A stretch of DNA of 64,000 nt from Staphylococcus condimenti (GTDB taxonomy: Bacteria > Bacillota > Bacilli > Staphylococcales > Staphylococcaceae), in contig NZ_CP015114.1 in the NCBI RefSeq assembly GCF_001618885.1, forward strand, positions 1,860,001-1,924,000. The letters are read 5' to 3'. Both the position numbers and the translations under genes were made by a program. The notes beneath the pieces are model-generated. The model searched no databases. It was not told the DNA's origin and saw only the letters and a list, made by a program, of their open reading frames with translations. Positions 32,401 to 44,300 of the stretch are shown piece after piece (the stretch's first letter is position 1; every line of letters begins with the position of its first letter).

Positions 32401-35271
32401 AACTTTAACAGGAGTTGCTTTACCAACAAATTTCGGTTCCGGAGTGAATGTTACAGTACCATCAGGGTTTGCCTTATACGTACCTTCGCCAGGGACTGTC
32501 AAAGTATCGACTTTATCACCAGTATTAGGATCAATTAATTTAGGTGCAACTGTTTCATCAATCGGAACTAAAGGATTTCCGCCTTCGAATGTAGGTGTAC
32601 CAGTTTGAGGCTGACTTTGTGTACCTTCAGATTCAGCTGGTGTAACAGTTGGAGTGACTGCTGTTACATTTGGTGTATAAGTTGTTTGGGCAGGTGTACC
32701 GTTTTTATCAACTCTTTCAACTTTAACAGGAGTTGCTGTACCGACAAATTGAGGTTCCGGAGTAAACGTCACAGTACCGTCAGGGTTTGCTTTATAAGTA
32801 CCTTCGCCAGGGACTGTCAAAGTATCAACTTTAGCGTCAGTAGCAGGGTCGATTAATTTAGGTGCAACTGTTTCATCAATAGGTACCGCCGGATCTCCGC
32901 CTTTGAATACTGGTGTACCTGTTTGAGGTTGTCCTTGTATATCAGTTGTTTCAACAGGGTCTGCAGTTGGTGTTACAGGTGTAACCGTTGGGATATAAAC
33001 TGCATCCATAGTAGTAGTACCATTAACACCTAGGTTATTGTTTTCTAAATTATTTTCAGCTGTGTTGCTTGTCCAGCCTGAAGTATTACCATTCAAGTCA
33101 GTACCGCGTAATACAATACCTTTTGCAGTACCAGTGAATTGAGGTTCTGGAGTAAATGTGATTGTGCCATCTGGTGCTACGTCATATTTACCTTCACCAG
33201 GAACTGTTAATGTTGATACTAAATTACCATTGTCATCAACAATTTTGACTGCTACAGTTGTGTCCATTTCATTTACTTTTGGCCAATCTTTTTCTACGCG
33301 TCCATGTGCAGTAAAGACTGCTTTAGACGTTTGAGGTTGACCCTGAAGACCATTTGTTTCTGATTTTTCACCTCTAGGAGGGTGAACAACTTTAATTTCA
33401 AAATCTTCTACTTCACCAGAATATGCGACACCGTTTGGAAGATTGACTGAATCTTCAGCAAGTGAAGTACGGACTCTTACACCGAGATAATCAAGCGAAT
33501 CATCCGTGATTTGAGGTAAGTTTTTGAATAAAAGTGTGATTATTTTACCATCTGAGCCTGTTCTTGATACAGTTGCTAATTCAGATTTTTCTTTTTCATC
33601 AAAGAGACCATTATTGTTGAAATCAACCCATCCACGAACAAATGAAGTATCGTTATCGCTTGTGTTTGCGATGATATCTAATGAGTAAGTTTGATCGGCG
33701 GCATTATAAACGATATATTTTTGGTTTTCACCAACTAATTGCTGTTCACCTTCATCAGGTGCTTTTGCAGTGTTTGGTGTATCAAGATTATCAGTTTGCC
33801 ATTCTTTATATTGTTTGTTTGGTATATTCAAATCAATATCTGCTTTTTGTGTACCTAAAAAGGGTTGGCTGACATTTGCAGTTTCAGTTATAGCATGAAT
33901 AGCTTCACCATAAGAAGAAGGGGCATCACCTGTATCTAAAATAACAAAGCCCATTTGGACTGTTTGTATTCCAGTAGAGTTTACAAAGAAAGAAACTTCA
34001 GTTGCTCCAGTCGTTACAACGATTGGTACACTGTTTTCATCCTGTCTTGTTTGGTTGGGACCGAAGATCTGAGTACCTAAACCGCCGAAGTTTTTATCAG
34101 GAGAAACATAATATTTACCTTTACCATGCTCGCCTTTGTCAATCGAATCTATAAAATAACCGTCATCCGCAGTAATTGGGTGATAATTTTCTGGATTGCC
34201 TTCATTTTTGGCATTCGTAAACAATTCCCATCCTGATCCATTCGTAGTATAAATCAGCGCTTCGATATTTTTAGCTTCTTCTCCATCGGACATGACAATA
34301 TTAGCTGGCACTTCTTGACCATTGTAAGTAGTTTTAACTTCAAAAGTTGCTCCGACGTTACCATAATTTCTATTAGAACCGAAATTTGTCAGTCCTTCAC
34401 CTGTATCTACTCCTGCTTTTTTCAAATGAGACCAATTCGGGTCTTGCTTAGTAACGACAACATAGGCAGGTTTATCGATTTCATCGGCATGTGCATCTTT
34501 TCTGACAATGTTAGTAGCATGCGGGTTATAACCAGAATCATCATCTCCTTCAGCGCGACGTGCATACATTGGAGTCGCTTCAAATGGTTGTAAAGATTTA
34601 ACAGTTGCCGTAACAACTAAACCAGGCATAATTTCTTTTTCATATTTTGTTCCAACTTTAAGTGCAAGCTGACCAGTATCGCTGAAAGCAGGATTAGAAA
34701 TAGAATCAGGGTCAGAGAAGTCTAACCAAGTAATTTGGTTGTTGACATTTTGAACTTGTTCTTTAGTTAAAGCAGGTAAGTCTGCCGCTTTAGTAACGCC
34801 AGTTTGAACTACTGGATCAGGTCCAATCATGTTATCTGTGGCATTCAAACTAGAGCCTGGAACTGCTGCAGCTCTTGTAGCAACGACTGGTGTTGCAGGG
34901 GCAGCTGCGGGTTGTGTTTGAGTTGCTGCTTCAGATTGATCTTTAGGTGTATCTTGTGGCTGTGCTTGAGTTGCTGTTGCATCTGCTGGTTGGTTCGTTC
35001 CGTTTTGCTGTGCGGGAGCATCAGGGTTTGGTTGTGTTTCTGTTGTAGTTGTAATTGTTTCTTTAGGTGCATCATTTGGCTGTGCAGCATCTAGAGTTGC
35101 TGTGGCTGTTTCAGCAACAGGATCTTCAGTACTTGCGCTAGCATTATTTGAGATGCCTAAAAATAATAAGCTGCTTACTAAAATAGATGCTGTTCCTACC
35201 GTGAATTTTCTTATGGAATATTTGTTTTGAATGTTTGGCAAGAAATCTAAGCGTTTATTATTTTTCTTCAT
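29464..35271 (-). CDS. CshA-type fibrillar cell-wall-anchored protein 1 (YSIRK, LPNTG), 1,935 aa
   Basis: The signal peptide carries YSIRK at residues 18-22 and ends near ASA at 46. A Thr/Gln/Pro/Ala-rich spacer runs to about 155. A large non-repetitive domain (about 155-630) resembles the CshA non-repetitive adhesion region and ends in a [10 protein letters not shown] motif. One diverged and ten regular CshA-type fibril repeats ([23 protein letters not shown]) of 106 residues follow. A Pro/Lys-rich region precedes the anchor LPNTG (codons at 29563-29577), a hydrophobic span and SRRKKEDKE. CshA of S. gordonii is a fibrillar fibronectin-binding adhesin, so a similar role is inferred. A truncated-in-frame paralogue lies at 51.2-56 kb. 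This copy is intact. Confidence 0.92.
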   Translation of the reverse strand: MKKNNKRLDFLPNIQNKYSIRKFTVGTASILVSSLLFLGISNNASASTEDPVAETATATLDAAQPNDAPKETITTTTETQPNPDAPAQQNGTNQPADATATQAQPQDTPKDQSEAATQTQPAAAPATPVVATRAAAVPGSSLNATDNMIGPDPVVQTGVTKAADLPALTKEQVQNVNNQITWLDFSDPDSISNPAFSDTGQLALKVGTKYEKEIMPGLVVTATVKSLQPFEATPMYARRAEGDDDSGYNPHATNIVRKDAHADEIDKPAYVVVTKQDPNWSHLKKAGVDTGEGLTNFGSNRNYGNVGATFEVKTTYNGQEVPANIVMSDGEEAKNIEALIYTTNGSGWELFTNAKNEGNPENYHPITADDGYFIDSIDKGEHGKGKYYVSPDKNFGGLGTQIFGPNQTRQDENSVPIVVTTGATEVSFFVNSTGIQTVQMGFVILDTGDAPSSYGEAIHAITETANVSQPFLGTQKADIDLNIPNKQYKEWQTDNLDTPNTAKAPDEGEQQLVGENQKYIVYNAADQTYSLDIIANTSDNDTSFVRGWVDFNNNGLFDEKEKSELATVSRTGSDGKIITLLFKNLPQITDDSLDYLGVRVRTSLAEDSVNLPNGVAYSGEVEDFEIKVVHPPRGEKSETNGLQGQPQTSKAVFTAHGRVEKDWPKVNEMDTTVAVKIVDDNGNLVSTLTVPGEGKYDVAPDGTITFTPEPQFTGTAKGIVLRGTDLNGNTSGWTSNTAENNLENNNLGVNGTTTMDAVYIPTVTPVTPTADPVETTDIQGQPQTGTPVFKGGDPAVPIDETVAPKLIDPATDAKVDTLTVPGEGTYKANPDGTVTFTPEPQFVGTATPVKVERVDKNGTPAQTTYTPNVTAVTPTVTPAESEGTQSQPQTGTPTFEGGNPLVPIDETVAPKLIDPNTGDKVDTLTVPGEGTYKANPDGTVTFTPEPKFVGKATPVKVERVDTNGTPAQTTYTPNVTPVKPVGTPAESEGPQGQPQSGTPTFEGGNPDVPIDENVAPKLVDPTTGNEVDKVTVPGEGTYTVDPNGKVTFTPEPQFKGDAKGVDVKRVDKNGTPVTAKYTPKVNAVTPTANPAETTGVQGKTQTGTPTFEGGDPLVPIDETVAPKLIDPATGAKVDTLKVPNEGTYVANPDGTVTFTPEPQFVGKATPVKVERVDTNGTPVQTTYTPKVTAVTPVGTPAESEGPQGQPQSGTPTFEGGDPAVPIDENVAPKLVDPKTGNEVDKVTVPGEGTYTVDPNGKVTFTPEPQFKGNAKGGDVKRVDKNGTTVTAKYTPKVNAVTPVGTPTESEGPQGQSQTDTPVFKGGDPAVPIDENVAPKLIDPATGAKVDTLKVPNEGTYTANADGTVTFTPEPQFVGKATPVKVERVDTNGTPAQTTYTPNVTAVTPVGTPATSEGPQGQPQKGTPTFKGGDPLVPIDDKVAPKLLDPKTGNEVDKVTVPGEGTYTVDPNGKVTFTPEPQFKGDAKGVEVKRVDKNGTTVTAKYSPKVNAVTPVGTPVTSEGPQGQPQKGTPTFKGGDPLVTIDDKVAPKLVDPKTGNEVDKVTVPGEGTYTVDPNGKVTFTPDPKFTGEGKGVEVKRVDKNGTPVTAKYTPSVTPVTPVGTPVTSTGVQGQPQEGTPTFKGGDPLVPIDSTIAPKLVDPNTGEEVNKVVIPGEGTYTIDPNGEVTFTPDPKFTGEGKGILVKRVDKNGTTVTAKFIPNVTAVTPKGTPATSEGPQGEVQNGTPTFESGDPLVPIDNTIAPKLVDPNTGEEVDKVVVPGEGTYTIDPNGEVTFTPDPKFTGEGKGVLVKRVDKNGTAATAKYTPTVIAKKETPEPAKPTPKDPVEPKHGKTEPTDNVKTSDEVKETTVANEQQSKKTQPAADKVEPKQHKDVSDNKSKAKALPNTGTEENNTNTTLFGSLLALFGLAAFSRRKKEDKE
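29800..32960 (-). repeat. Ten 318-bp CshA fibril repeats
   Basis: Ten units of 318 bases encode 106 residues each. Two subtypes occur: A ([18 protein letters not shown]) and B ([17 protein letters not shown]). Read N- to C-terminally the order is A A B A B A B B B B. Confidence 0.88.
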
Positions 35272-35326
35272 GTTGTTATTCCTCCCGTTGTTTAATGAAA
35301 AACTGCTTGTTATTTACATATATTTA

Positions 35327-35372
35327 TTAACGAGAAACTAGAAGGGGTAGCCCCTCTAGTCGTCTCAGTTAA
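35327..35372. terminator. Inverted repeat between the two minus-strand surface protein genes
   Basis: TTAAC, GAGA, ACTAGA and GGGG on the left pair with CCCC, TCTAGT, TCTC and GTTAA on the right around a TAG loop. It lies directly after the Rib-protein stop codon but has no strong T run on the minus strand. It may be a weak terminator or RNA-stability element. Confidence 0.55.
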
Positions 35373-35381
35373 TACTTAAAT

Positions 35382-38300
35382 TTATTTTTGTGCTCTTTTT
35401 CTGCGTCTTAGGAGAGCAAATCCTGCAAGCGCTGCTAAAATACCTAAAGCCATAGTTGATTCAGTTGTACCAGTTTTTGGTAAAGATTTTTGTTGAGATT
35501 TAGCTGTTACAGCTTTATCTTTATTATCTTTAGTATTTACTGCTGATGAATCATTTGTTTTAGCACCGTTATTATTTACGCCATTGTTAGAACCATTGTT
35601 TCCGTTGTTATTGCTAGAACCATTGTCGCCATTGTTAGCATCATTAGTACCGCTGTTATCTCCAGCACCGTCTTTGCCATTGTCAGAGCCGTTGTTATTG
35701 TCAGTACCATTATTACCGTTATTATTTCCATCTTTACCATTGTTTTTGCCGTCTGTATCACATGCGTCACCTTTAGGTTCAACAACGTTTAACTGGATAG
35801 AAATTTGTTCAGTAGTACCATCTGGATAAGTTACTAATACTGGAACTTCAATTGTAGTTTCAGGTTTAGCATCTTTTGGAGCAACCGCAGTAATATCACC
35901 AGTATTAGAATCAATTGTGATTGTCCAACCTTCAGGTAATTTTGTGCCGTCTACGATTTCATATTTAGAACCGTCTGGCATTGTATTGTCACCAGTTTGA
36001 TGAACAGTGATTGTTGCGCCAGGTTCGATATCAGTTTTATCGTAGCCAGGGTGGTTGTTATCTGCGTCTGTTTCTACTACTTTGACTTTAGCGCCAACTT
36101 CTTCAGTAGAACCATCTGGGTAAGTGACTTTAACCGGAATTTCAACAGAAGTACCAGGTTTAACGTCTTTGCCAGGAGTAGCTGTAACATCGCCAGTCTT
36201 AGGATCAACTTTAACTTCCCAACCTTCAGGAACATCGCTAGGGTCTACAGAGAAAGTAGTACCGTCAGGTAAGTTTTTATCACCTTTTTGTTCAACTGTA
36301 ACCGGAGCACCAGGTTTAGTAGTAGCATCGCCGTATTTAGGGTTGTGATTATCAGCATCTGTAGCTACCACTTTGATTTTAGCGCCAACTTCTTCAGTAG
36401 AGCCATCTGGGTAAGTGACTTTAACCGGAATTTCAACAGAAGTACCAGGTTGTACGTCTTTACCAGGAGTAGCTGTAACATCACCAGTCTTAGGATCAAC
36501 AGTAACAGTCCAACCATCTGGAACAGCATTAGGATCTACAGAGAAAGTAGTACCATCAGGTAAGTTTCTGTCGCCATTTTGTTCAACCGTAACCGGAGCA
36601 CCAGGTTTAGTAGATGCATCGCCGTATTTAGGGTCGTGATTATCAGCATCAGTAGGAATTACTGAAACTTTAGCAGTTGTTTGATCTTCAGAACCATCTG
36701 GATAAGTGACTTTAACCGGAATTTCAACAGAAGTACCAGGTTTAACATCTTTACCAGGAGTAGCTGTAACATCGCCAGTCTTAGGATCAACTTTAACTTC
36801 CCAACCTTCAGGAACATCGCTAGGGTCTACAGAGAAAGTAGTACCGTCAGGTAAGTTTTTATCGCCATTTTGTTCAACCGTAACCGGAGCTCCAGGTTTA
36901 GTAGATGCATCGCCGTATTTAGGGTCGTGATTATCAGCATCAGTAGGGATTACTGAAACTTTAGCAGTTGTTTGATCTTCAGAACCATCTGGATAAGTGA
37001 CTTTAACCGGAATATCTACAGAAGTACCAGGTTCAACGTCTTTACCAGGAGTAGCTGTAACATCGCCAGTCTTAGGATCGACTTTAACTTCCCAACCTTC
37101 AGGAACATCTTCAGGATCTACAGAGAAAGTAGTACCGTCAGGTAAGTTTTTATCACCTTTTTGTTCAACTATAACTGGAGCACCAGGTTTAGTAGATGCA
37201 TCGCCGTATTTAGGGTCGTGATTATCAGCATCAGTAGGTGTTACTGAAACTTTGATTGGTGCTGTTTCAGAAGTGCCATCTGGATAAGTGACTTTAACCG
37301 GAATATCTACAGAAGTACCAGGTTCAACGTCTTTACCAGGAGTAATAGTTACATCACCAGTCTTAGGATCAACAGTAACCGTCCAGCCTTCAGGAACGTC
37401 TTTAGGGTCTACAGAGAAAGTAGTACCGTCAGGAATATCTTTGTCTCCAGTTTGTTTTACAGTAACTGGTTGTCCAGGTTTAGTATTTGCATCTTCATAT
37501 GCAGGAGTATGATCTGCTGCATCATCAGAAACTACACCAACTTTAGCAGTTGCTTGATCTTCAGAACCATCCGGATAAGTGACTTTAACTGGAATATCTA
37601 CAGAAGTACCAGGTTTAACGTCTTTACCAGGAGTAGCAGTTACATCACCAGTATCAGGGTCAACAGTAACCGCCCAGCCTTCAGGAATGTCTTTAGGGTC
37701 TACAGAGAATTTAGTACCTTCCGGTAAATCTTTATCTCCGTTTTGAGGAACAACAACTTCTTTGCCAGGTTTAGTAGTCGCATCGCCGTATGCAGGAGTA
37801 TTATCATCTGCATCAGTAGGGACTACTGTAACTTTAGCAGGAGTTTGTTCTTCAGAACCATCCGGATAAGTGACTTTAACCGGAATATCTACAGAAGTAC
37901 CAGGTTCAACGTCTTTACCAGGAGTAGCCGTTACATCACCAGTATCAGGATCAACAGTAACCGTCCAGCCTTCAGGAATATCTTTAGGATCTACAGAGAA
38001 TTTAGTACCTTGCGGTAAATCATTATCTCCGTTTTGAGGAACAACAACTTCTTTACCAGGTTTAGTAGAAGCTTCACCGTAAGCAGGTGTATTTTCATCT
38101 GCATCAGTAGGAACTACTGTAACTTTAGCAGTTGTTTGATCTTCAGAACCGTCCGGATAAGTAACTTTAACCGGAATATCTACAGAAGTGTTAGGTTTAA
38201 CATCTTTGCCCGGAGTAGCCGTTACATCACCAGTATCAGGGTCAACAGTAACCGTCCAGCCTTCAGGAACGTCATTAGGATCTACAGAGAATTTAGTACC

Positions 38301-40952
38301 TTGCGGTAAATCATTATCTCCGTTTTGAGGAACAACAACTTCTTTATCAGGTTTAGTAGAAGCTTCGCCATAAGCAGGTGTATTTTCATCTGCATCAGTA
38401 GGAACTACTGTAACTTTAGCAGTTGTTTGATCTTCAGAACCATCCGGATAAGTAACTTTGACTGGAATATCTACTGAAGTACCAGGCTTAACGTCTTTGT
38501 CTGGAGTAGCTGTTACGTTACCGGTATCAGGATCAACAGTAACTGTCCAACCTTCAGGAACATCGTTAGGATCTACAGAGAAAGTAGTTCCTTTTGGTAA
38601 ATCATTATCTCCCGTTTGAGGTACTTCAATTGGAGCACCTGGTTTAGTTTCAGCTTTACCGTAAGCAGGATTGTGTGTATCTGCAGCATTAGGTGCAACA
38701 GTTACGTTAAATGTTTTAGTTGTTTCTTTACCATCACCATCAGTAGCTTTTACTGTAATTGCATAAGTTCCTGCTACATCAGGATTAAAGTTGCTATCAT
38801 CCACTACTTCGAATTTAGTGTTTTTATTATCTGTAGTAGAAGCGTCATCTTCTTTATCAGTCACTGTAGCAAGTGATTTAAGATAAGAAGTTTTGTCTTG
38901 AGGTGTATCAAAATGTTTTTCACCTCTAACAATAGTAACGTCTGAAGCTTCAATAACTGGTGGCTCATCTGTTACATTACCTTCACCAGGGTTAGATTCA
39001 TTACCAGCAACATCGTATGCAACTGCTGTAATTTTAGTGTCAGGTTTTAAATCAAGATTTGCTGGAACTGGTACTAACAACTTACCGTTGTCTACTGCAA
39101 CTGGTGTATTGTCAAGCAACCATGTACCATTATCATCTTTTGTGAGTGTTACTGGTTGGTTTGCACCAGGGAAAGTAACTTCAATTTTGTTTGTATCTGT
39201 AGCAGCTGGCGGTGTTACAGGAACATTTTTAGCTACTGTATCAATGTCATCTACTGTAGGCGCTTCAGGAGCGACTGTATCTAAGTAGATTTTTTGATCT
39301 ATACCCACGAAACATGTTTGATGAGGGATGTTTGAACCATCAGAAATTGCATTTCCATAGTAGAAAGAACCGAATTTAAAATTGATATATGATTCGAAAT
39401 AAATACCATTTTCAGTAATATCGTTGTCTACTTGGAATTCTAAATTGATAGTACTTACAGTTTTATCAAACGATCTATTACCTACAGTAATAGTACGGTT
39501 TGTTGCATCGTAAGTGTATCCATCAGGAAGATCACCTTTAATTGATAAACCGTCAGGCACTTTGATAATTGTAGAGTTTTCATCTGAGTAAATGCCGCCA
39601 TTATTAGAAGTTTCTAGAGTATATTTCAATACATCTCCACGTTTATAAATTTTTGTTTTACCGTAATAATTCGGTTCAGCTGTGCCGTCTGGTGCGATAC
39701 GTGTTAGTACTTGTTGAGATTCTAATGCAGGTCCTAATTCTAGACCGACGTTATCAAATAGATAACCTGGATTATCAGCATCTGGATATGCTGCAACATA
39801 ATTTTTTGGTTTGTCTCCTGCTTCTAAAACAATTTTAACTGCATTAACATTATCAGGAATTTTGTAAATTGTAGCTGCATATGTCCAACCGAAATAACCA
39901 GATGTTGTAGAAATTTCATCGGCTTTGTCTAAGTTTGTTAACTTTTGACCTGTTGCAGCATCAACTAAGTAAGCTACACCTTGTTCTGAATCAATATATG
40001 CATGCTCGCCTGTACCATAAACACCTCTGTATGAGAAGTGGAAACGCACAAGAGCGTCTGGGTTAACAGGAATCTCTTTAGATTCAACTTTTGTCCCTTG
40101 AGTCCCTAATTCAATATAGCGTTTTGTATCTGTACGGTAAGCGTTTCCTGAGTTTTTTTTCCAGTTAGCAGTACCTACTAATGTAGGAACGTCTTCACCA
40201 GATGAAGCTACTTCATTTTTACCTAAAGGATTGTTATAAACTTTAGTTTTTTCACCTTTAAATTCTGTAACTCCAGGTTGAGTTTGTATAGCCATTTCTG
40301 GTTGTACGATTGTAAATGATTTACCTGCAGAATCAGCAGCAAGGCGCCATCCCTCATACTGTTCATTTCCAGTGAATTGTTTTTCTTCCCAAGAATATTT
40401 AACAGTACCAGCATCTGCTGGACCACCAGGATACTTTTGTTCTACTTCTTCTGGTGTTACACCGCCCACGCTATAAACGTGTTCCATTGTTTTGGATTTA
40501 GATTGTGCTCCTGTAAAATCACCATTATCGAATGATTTTTCCCAGTCAACAAAAACACCATCTGCTGGGTTAACACCTGCTCCTTTAGCAGTTGGGTTTT
40601 CACCAACGTAACAGATATCATTTGTATCAATCTTATCTGTCGTTTTAGTATCTCTTGTGGCTGTATTCTCAGGTAAAGTTGCTTTGTCCGGAGAAGTAGC
40701 GGGTTGCGGGTTGTCTTGGTTCGTTGTGTCTGCTCCATTAGGTTGAGCTTCTGCTGCAGGCTGTGTTTGATCAGCTGCAGTTTTTTCAGGCGCAACTGCT
40801 GCTGCATCTTCTGCAGCTTCTGCTTGGTTGCCTACTCCTAAAAATAAAAGTGACCCAACAATAATAGAGGCTGTGCCAACAGAGAATTTTCTGATCGAAT
40901 ACTTGTTTTTCTTCGTTAGAATATCCACCTGTTGCTTCTCTCTTTTGTTCAT
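35382..40952 (-). CDS. Rib-repeat cell-wall-anchored protein (YSIRK, LPKTG), 1,856 aa
   Basis: YSIRK lies at residues 18-22 and cleavage is likely near AEA at 46. After a Pro/Thr/Gln spacer comes a non-repetitive region (about 110-765). It appears to contain a beta-sandwich ligand domain, a DxxPP/Ig-like segment with ITAVAYDVAGNESNPG, and a cadherin-like segment (TFNVTVAP). Ten Rib-type long repeats of 97 residues follow (GDxxLPxGTxFSVDP, VPEGW, DVTATPGKDV, VTYPDGS). A short Asn/Gly/Asp linker of about 70 residues leads to LPKTG, a hydrophobic span and LLRRRKRAQK. Rib and related streptococcal proteins are repeat stalks with N-terminal adhesion domains, so a similar role is inferred. Cys114 and Cys547 bracket the N-terminal domain. 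The start follows CAGGAGGA. Confidence 0.92.
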   Translation of the reverse strand: MNKREKQQVDILTKKNKYSIRKFSVGTASIIVGSLLFLGVGNQAEAAEDAAAVAPEKTAADQTQPAAEAQPNGADTTNQDNPQPATSPDKATLPENTATRDTKTTDKIDTNDICYVGENPTAKGAGVNPADGVFVDWEKSFDNGDFTGAQSKSKTMEHVYSVGGVTPEEVEQKYPGGPADAGTVKYSWEEKQFTGNEQYEGWRLAADSAGKSFTIVQPEMAIQTQPGVTEFKGEKTKVYNNPLGKNEVASSGEDVPTLVGTANWKKNSGNAYRTDTKRYIELGTQGTKVESKEIPVNPDALVRFHFSYRGVYGTGEHAYIDSEQGVAYLVDAATGQKLTNLDKADEISTTSGYFGWTYAATIYKIPDNVNAVKIVLEAGDKPKNYVAAYPDADNPGYLFDNVGLELGPALESQQVLTRIAPDGTAEPNYYGKTKIYKRGDVLKYTLETSNNGGIYSDENSTIIKVPDGLSIKGDLPDGYTYDATNRTITVGNRSFDKTVSTINLEFQVDNDITENGIYFESYINFKFGSFYYGNAISDGSNIPHQTCFVGIDQKIYLDTVAPEAPTVDDIDTVAKNVPVTPPAATDTNKIEVTFPGANQPVTLTKDDNGTWLLDNTPVAVDNGKLLVPVPANLDLKPDTKITAVAYDVAGNESNPGEGNVTDEPPVIEASDVTIVRGEKHFDTPQDKTSYLKSLATVTDKEDDASTTDNKNTKFEVVDDSNFNPDVAGTYAITVKATDGDGKETTKTFNVTVAPNAADTHNPAYGKAETKPGAPIEVPQTGDNDLPKGTTFSVDPNDVPEGWTVTVDPDTGNVTATPDKDVKPGTSVDIPVKVTYPDGSEDQTTAKVTVVPTDADENTPAYGEASTKPDKEVVVPQNGDNDLPQGTKFSVDPNDVPEGWTVTVDPDTGDVTATPGKDVKPNTSVDIPVKVTYPDGSEDQTTAKVTVVPTDADENTPAYGEASTKPGKEVVVPQNGDNDLPQGTKFSVDPKDIPEGWTVTVDPDTGDVTATPGKDVEPGTSVDIPVKVTYPDGSEEQTPAKVTVVPTDADDNTPAYGDATTKPGKEVVVPQNGDKDLPEGTKFSVDPKDIPEGWAVTVDPDTGDVTATPGKDVKPGTSVDIPVKVTYPDGSEDQATAKVGVVSDDAADHTPAYEDANTKPGQPVTVKQTGDKDIPDGTTFSVDPKDVPEGWTVTVDPKTGDVTITPGKDVEPGTSVDIPVKVTYPDGTSETAPIKVSVTPTDADNHDPKYGDASTKPGAPVIVEQKGDKNLPDGTTFSVDPEDVPEGWEVKVDPKTGDVTATPGKDVEPGTSVDIPVKVTYPDGSEDQTTAKVSVIPTDADNHDPKYGDASTKPGAPVTVEQNGDKNLPDGTTFSVDPSDVPEGWEVKVDPKTGDVTATPGKDVKPGTSVEIPVKVTYPDGSEDQTTAKVSVIPTDADNHDPKYGDASTKPGAPVTVEQNGDRNLPDGTTFSVDPNAVPDGWTVTVDPKTGDVTATPGKDVQPGTSVEIPVKVTYPDGSTEEVGAKIKVVATDADNHNPKYGDATTKPGAPVTVEQKGDKNLPDGTTFSVDPSDVPEGWEVKVDPKTGDVTATPGKDVKPGTSVEIPVKVTYPDGSTEEVGAKVKVVETDADNNHPGYDKTDIEPGATITVHQTGDNTMPDGSKYEIVDGTKLPEGWTITIDSNTGDITAVAPKDAKPETTIEVPVLVTYPDGTTEQISIQLNVVEPKGDACDTDGKNNGKDGNNNGNNGTDNNNGSDNGKDGAGDNSGTNDANNGDNGSSNNNGNNGSNNGVNNNGAKTNDSSAVNTKDNKDKAVTAKSQQKSLPKTGTTESTMALGILAALAGFALLRRRKRAQK
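35780..38680 (-). repeat. Ten 291-bp Rib repeats
   Basis: Ten units, each 291 bases (97 residues), contain VTYPDGS and GDVTATPGKDV blocks. Nine are close copies; the C-terminal one (YDKTDIEPGATITV) is diverged. Confidence 0.88.
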
Positions 40953-41357
40953 GTAAATCCTCCTGTAAAAATAAAAATTCAGTAGCTCTACGCTAAACTA
41001 CCAAATTTATAATATCATAGCGTTAATTAGATTGGAACTTTTATCTATAAAATTTCTTATCTAAAAAACGAGAAATATAAAAATAATATAACTTATATTT
41101 ATATATTGGTGATGAAGAAAATACAGAAAAGATAAACGTTATTTTAAAGGGATTTTGAGTAACAAAAAATAGTTTAATACACATAAATTTAATTTGTATA
41201 AAAATAATAAGATATTAAATTATAAGAATAATCATAAAAGGAGTCAGTATAAAGTTTAATTTATTACACATATCATATACACAATCTATTTAAAGTGATA
41301 TATAATTGTGTTGAGAGAGAGAGTCAATATGTTTTAAGAAGTAATCAGGAGGACAAC
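40953..41357. other. Divergent promoter region between the Rib-protein and collagen-like protein genes
   Basis: This very AT-rich 405-base region separates two divergent surface-protein genes. A TATAAT at 41301-41306, 52 bases before the ATG at 41358, is the best -10 candidate for the rightward gene; its -35 is weak. No operator-like palindrome, hairpin or additional gene is evident. Strong AGGAGG-type ribosome sites stand at both ends. Confidence 0.45.
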
Positions 41358-44300
41358 ATGAAATCAAAAAACAGCAAAAGATTAGACTTCTTGCCGAATA
41401 CTCAAAATAAGTATTCTATTCGTAAGTTTACAGTGGGTACGGCATCCATTTTATTGGGAACAACTTTAATTTTCGGAGCAAGCCATGAAGTACAAGCAGC
41501 TGAAGAGAATAACTTGCAAGACACTGCACAAACTACATCAAGTGAACCTCAAACAGTTGATTTAAATTCAGACTTGCAAGCACAACAGCCAACAGAGAAA
41601 CAAGAAATTATACCTTCAAGTGAGGAAGCAACAAGCCAAGAACAAAATACGAAAGTAGAACTTCAACAAAATGAAAATCATGTTGAAGCGCAACCTCAAG
41701 CAGCCGATCAAGAGAAAAACAACAGTGAAAGTACAGAGAGACAAGAAGCAGAATTAAAAACTGATGCTTCCAATAATGTTCAAAATCATGATAAAGATAT
41801 AGAAAAACCTGAAATTGCGACTAGAGCACTTACAGATAATGCAAGTAATGAGGATGTGCCTTATGGATCATATGAGATTCCTCAAGAATTTATTCAAAAA
41901 TACGAGCAGTCAACAGACCGAGAGAAACTCGTAAAAGAATTATTATCAGAAAATTATGAACCAAATGATGTTGAAGGTATTTTAGGGAAATTAAATGTGG
42001 ATTATAATTCGATTTCTCCAGAGAATTTAGCTCAAGAAATATTAAGAGCTGGATTAGAATATGCGAATGAGCAAACATCTAAATATACTGTTTATGCAGT
42101 ACGGGCTATTCCTGAAGATAGTTCTAGTGCAACAACGTATCCATATGGAGATGATAGAACACATTCTAATGTAAATCCGGAAGGTGGAACTGCTTCAGAA
42201 GTTGTAGGAGCATTAAAAACAGCGATTACTATCCCGGCAACAGGTATTTCTGTAAAAGGAAACGGGACAACTTATGTTGGACAAAAACCATCAAACTATA
42301 CCTTTACTGCAATTCCTGACCACGAAAATAATGTTATGAAATTTACTGTGAAATATAACGCAAGTGCAGGAACAGGCGACCATTACATTGATTTAGGCGG
42401 CCTGAAATTAGGAAAAGATTATGGTTATCGCCCTACAATCCCATATGTCTATACACAAGTAGGTACGGTTACTAGACCAGGTGCACCAAGTACAATTCAC
42501 GGCTCATTAAAAGAAGGGGTTGCCAAACCTGGTTATCCAGAAGGTTATGCTATGGATAATAGACCGGCTGTTACAAATGCAATGATTACCAATGGCGGTT
42601 ATGGTCTTTTAGAATTTAATGTGCCTGTTAATAACTGGAATGGCGATTTAAGTATTGATGCGTTTCCAATGATGTTTTCTCAAACAGGACCATACGAAAA
42701 GTCGCCTAATCCTTTTTCAACTGATAACTATTTCTATGATAAAAGTGAAGTAGTTTTAGATGCTAACCCTGATATAAATATTACGCAATCAACTAAAGAA
42801 AAAGACGAAGTTGCTCCATTTGAAACAGAATATGTAACAACTAGTGACTTACCAGTAGGACAACAACGCATTAAATCTGAAGGCCAAACTGGAATAAAAA
42901 CTTATCAGCAAAAAGAAGTGCGTTATAAAGATAAAGTTATCGGCAGAACACTTGAAAATGGTGTTATTACAGAACAACCAATTAATAGAGTAATTGAATT
43001 AGGTGTTGGTAATATTACTCCTGTTGAAAATGTTATGCCGCCAGTATTAGATCCTAAACTGTCTGGTATGAATACAGTGACTGGAGAAACTATTCCTAAT
43101 GCAAAAGTTAATATTACAGTCGGATTAACTAACTACACAACTACTTCAGATGCTACAGGAAAGTTCAGCCAAGATTTAGCAACACCTTTAAAAGAAGAAG
43201 AAATTATCTCGGCAACTGTAGAAAAAGATGGTAAAACGAGCTTACCTGGTAAAACAATTGTACCTAGAGATGTTAAAGCTCCGACGCTTGCTTTTAAAAG
43301 TACAAAAACAACACAAGGTGGCGTAAATGGTACTTTAGTAACCGTTACCAATAAAGAAACTGGTGAAAAACTGGGTGAAACCTTTATTCCGGATGGTAAA
43401 TCTGTTGGGGTTCAGTCAATGACGAAACAGCCAGATGGAAGTACACAAATTACATTTACTGATGGCAATTCCTTTACTATTGCCAAAGGCGATAAAGGCG
43501 ATAAAGGAGAAAATGGTCAACCGGGTCATTCAATTACTATCTTAAATACACAAGATCTACCGAACGGTGATAAATACGTTCTATTTAGTGATAATACATC
43601 GATTACTATTCCAAAAGGAGCGAAAGGTGATCAAGGGGATTCGATTAAAATAATATCGACTAATCCTACTCCAAACGGTCCAAAAGTTACCTTCTCAGAT
43701 GGAAGTTTTATGATAATTCCAAAAGGAAAAGATGGTGAAGATGGAAGAGATGGACGAGATGGTCAGGCTGGAAGAGATGGAGATTCAGTCACGATTACTT
43801 CTACTAAAACACAAAGTGATGGAAGTATAAAAGTTACCTTTAGTACTGGTAAATCGATTCTTATTCCAAAAGGAGATAAAGGTGATAAAGGTGATACTGG
43901 TGCAACAGGCGCACAAGGTGCAAAAGGTGAAAAGGGAGATTCTGGACAAGATGGTACTTCAGTCACAATTACTGAAACAAAAACCCTTCCTAATGGAAAC
44001 AAAGAAGTAACATTCTCTGATGGTAAAACACTCGAAATACCAAGAGGCGACAAGGGCGATGTTGGTGAAAAAGGAACAGATGGTACTTCTGTAACAGTGG
44101 ACCAAATTAATAAATTACCGAATGGTGATTCTGAGGTAGTCTTCAGTGATGGTAAAAAAGTGATTATTCCTAAAGGCGAAAAAGGAGACAAAGGCGACCC
44201 AGGCCAAGTGGGAGCAACAGGACCGAAAGGCGATAAAGGAGATCCGGGTGAAGCTGGACCAAAAGGCGATAAAGGAGATACTGGAGCTCAAGGTGCAGCA

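Noticed and set aside
36124-38309. Series of 74-91-codon plus-strand frames at 291-bp intervals in the Rib gene
   Set aside because: They simply mirror the repeat units of the minus-strand gene.
41295-41357. Extended N-terminus of the collagen-like protein from an upstream ATG
   Set aside because: The extra 21 residues are not signal-peptide-like, the AGGAGG site directs the start at 41358, and the YSIRK signal begins normally there.
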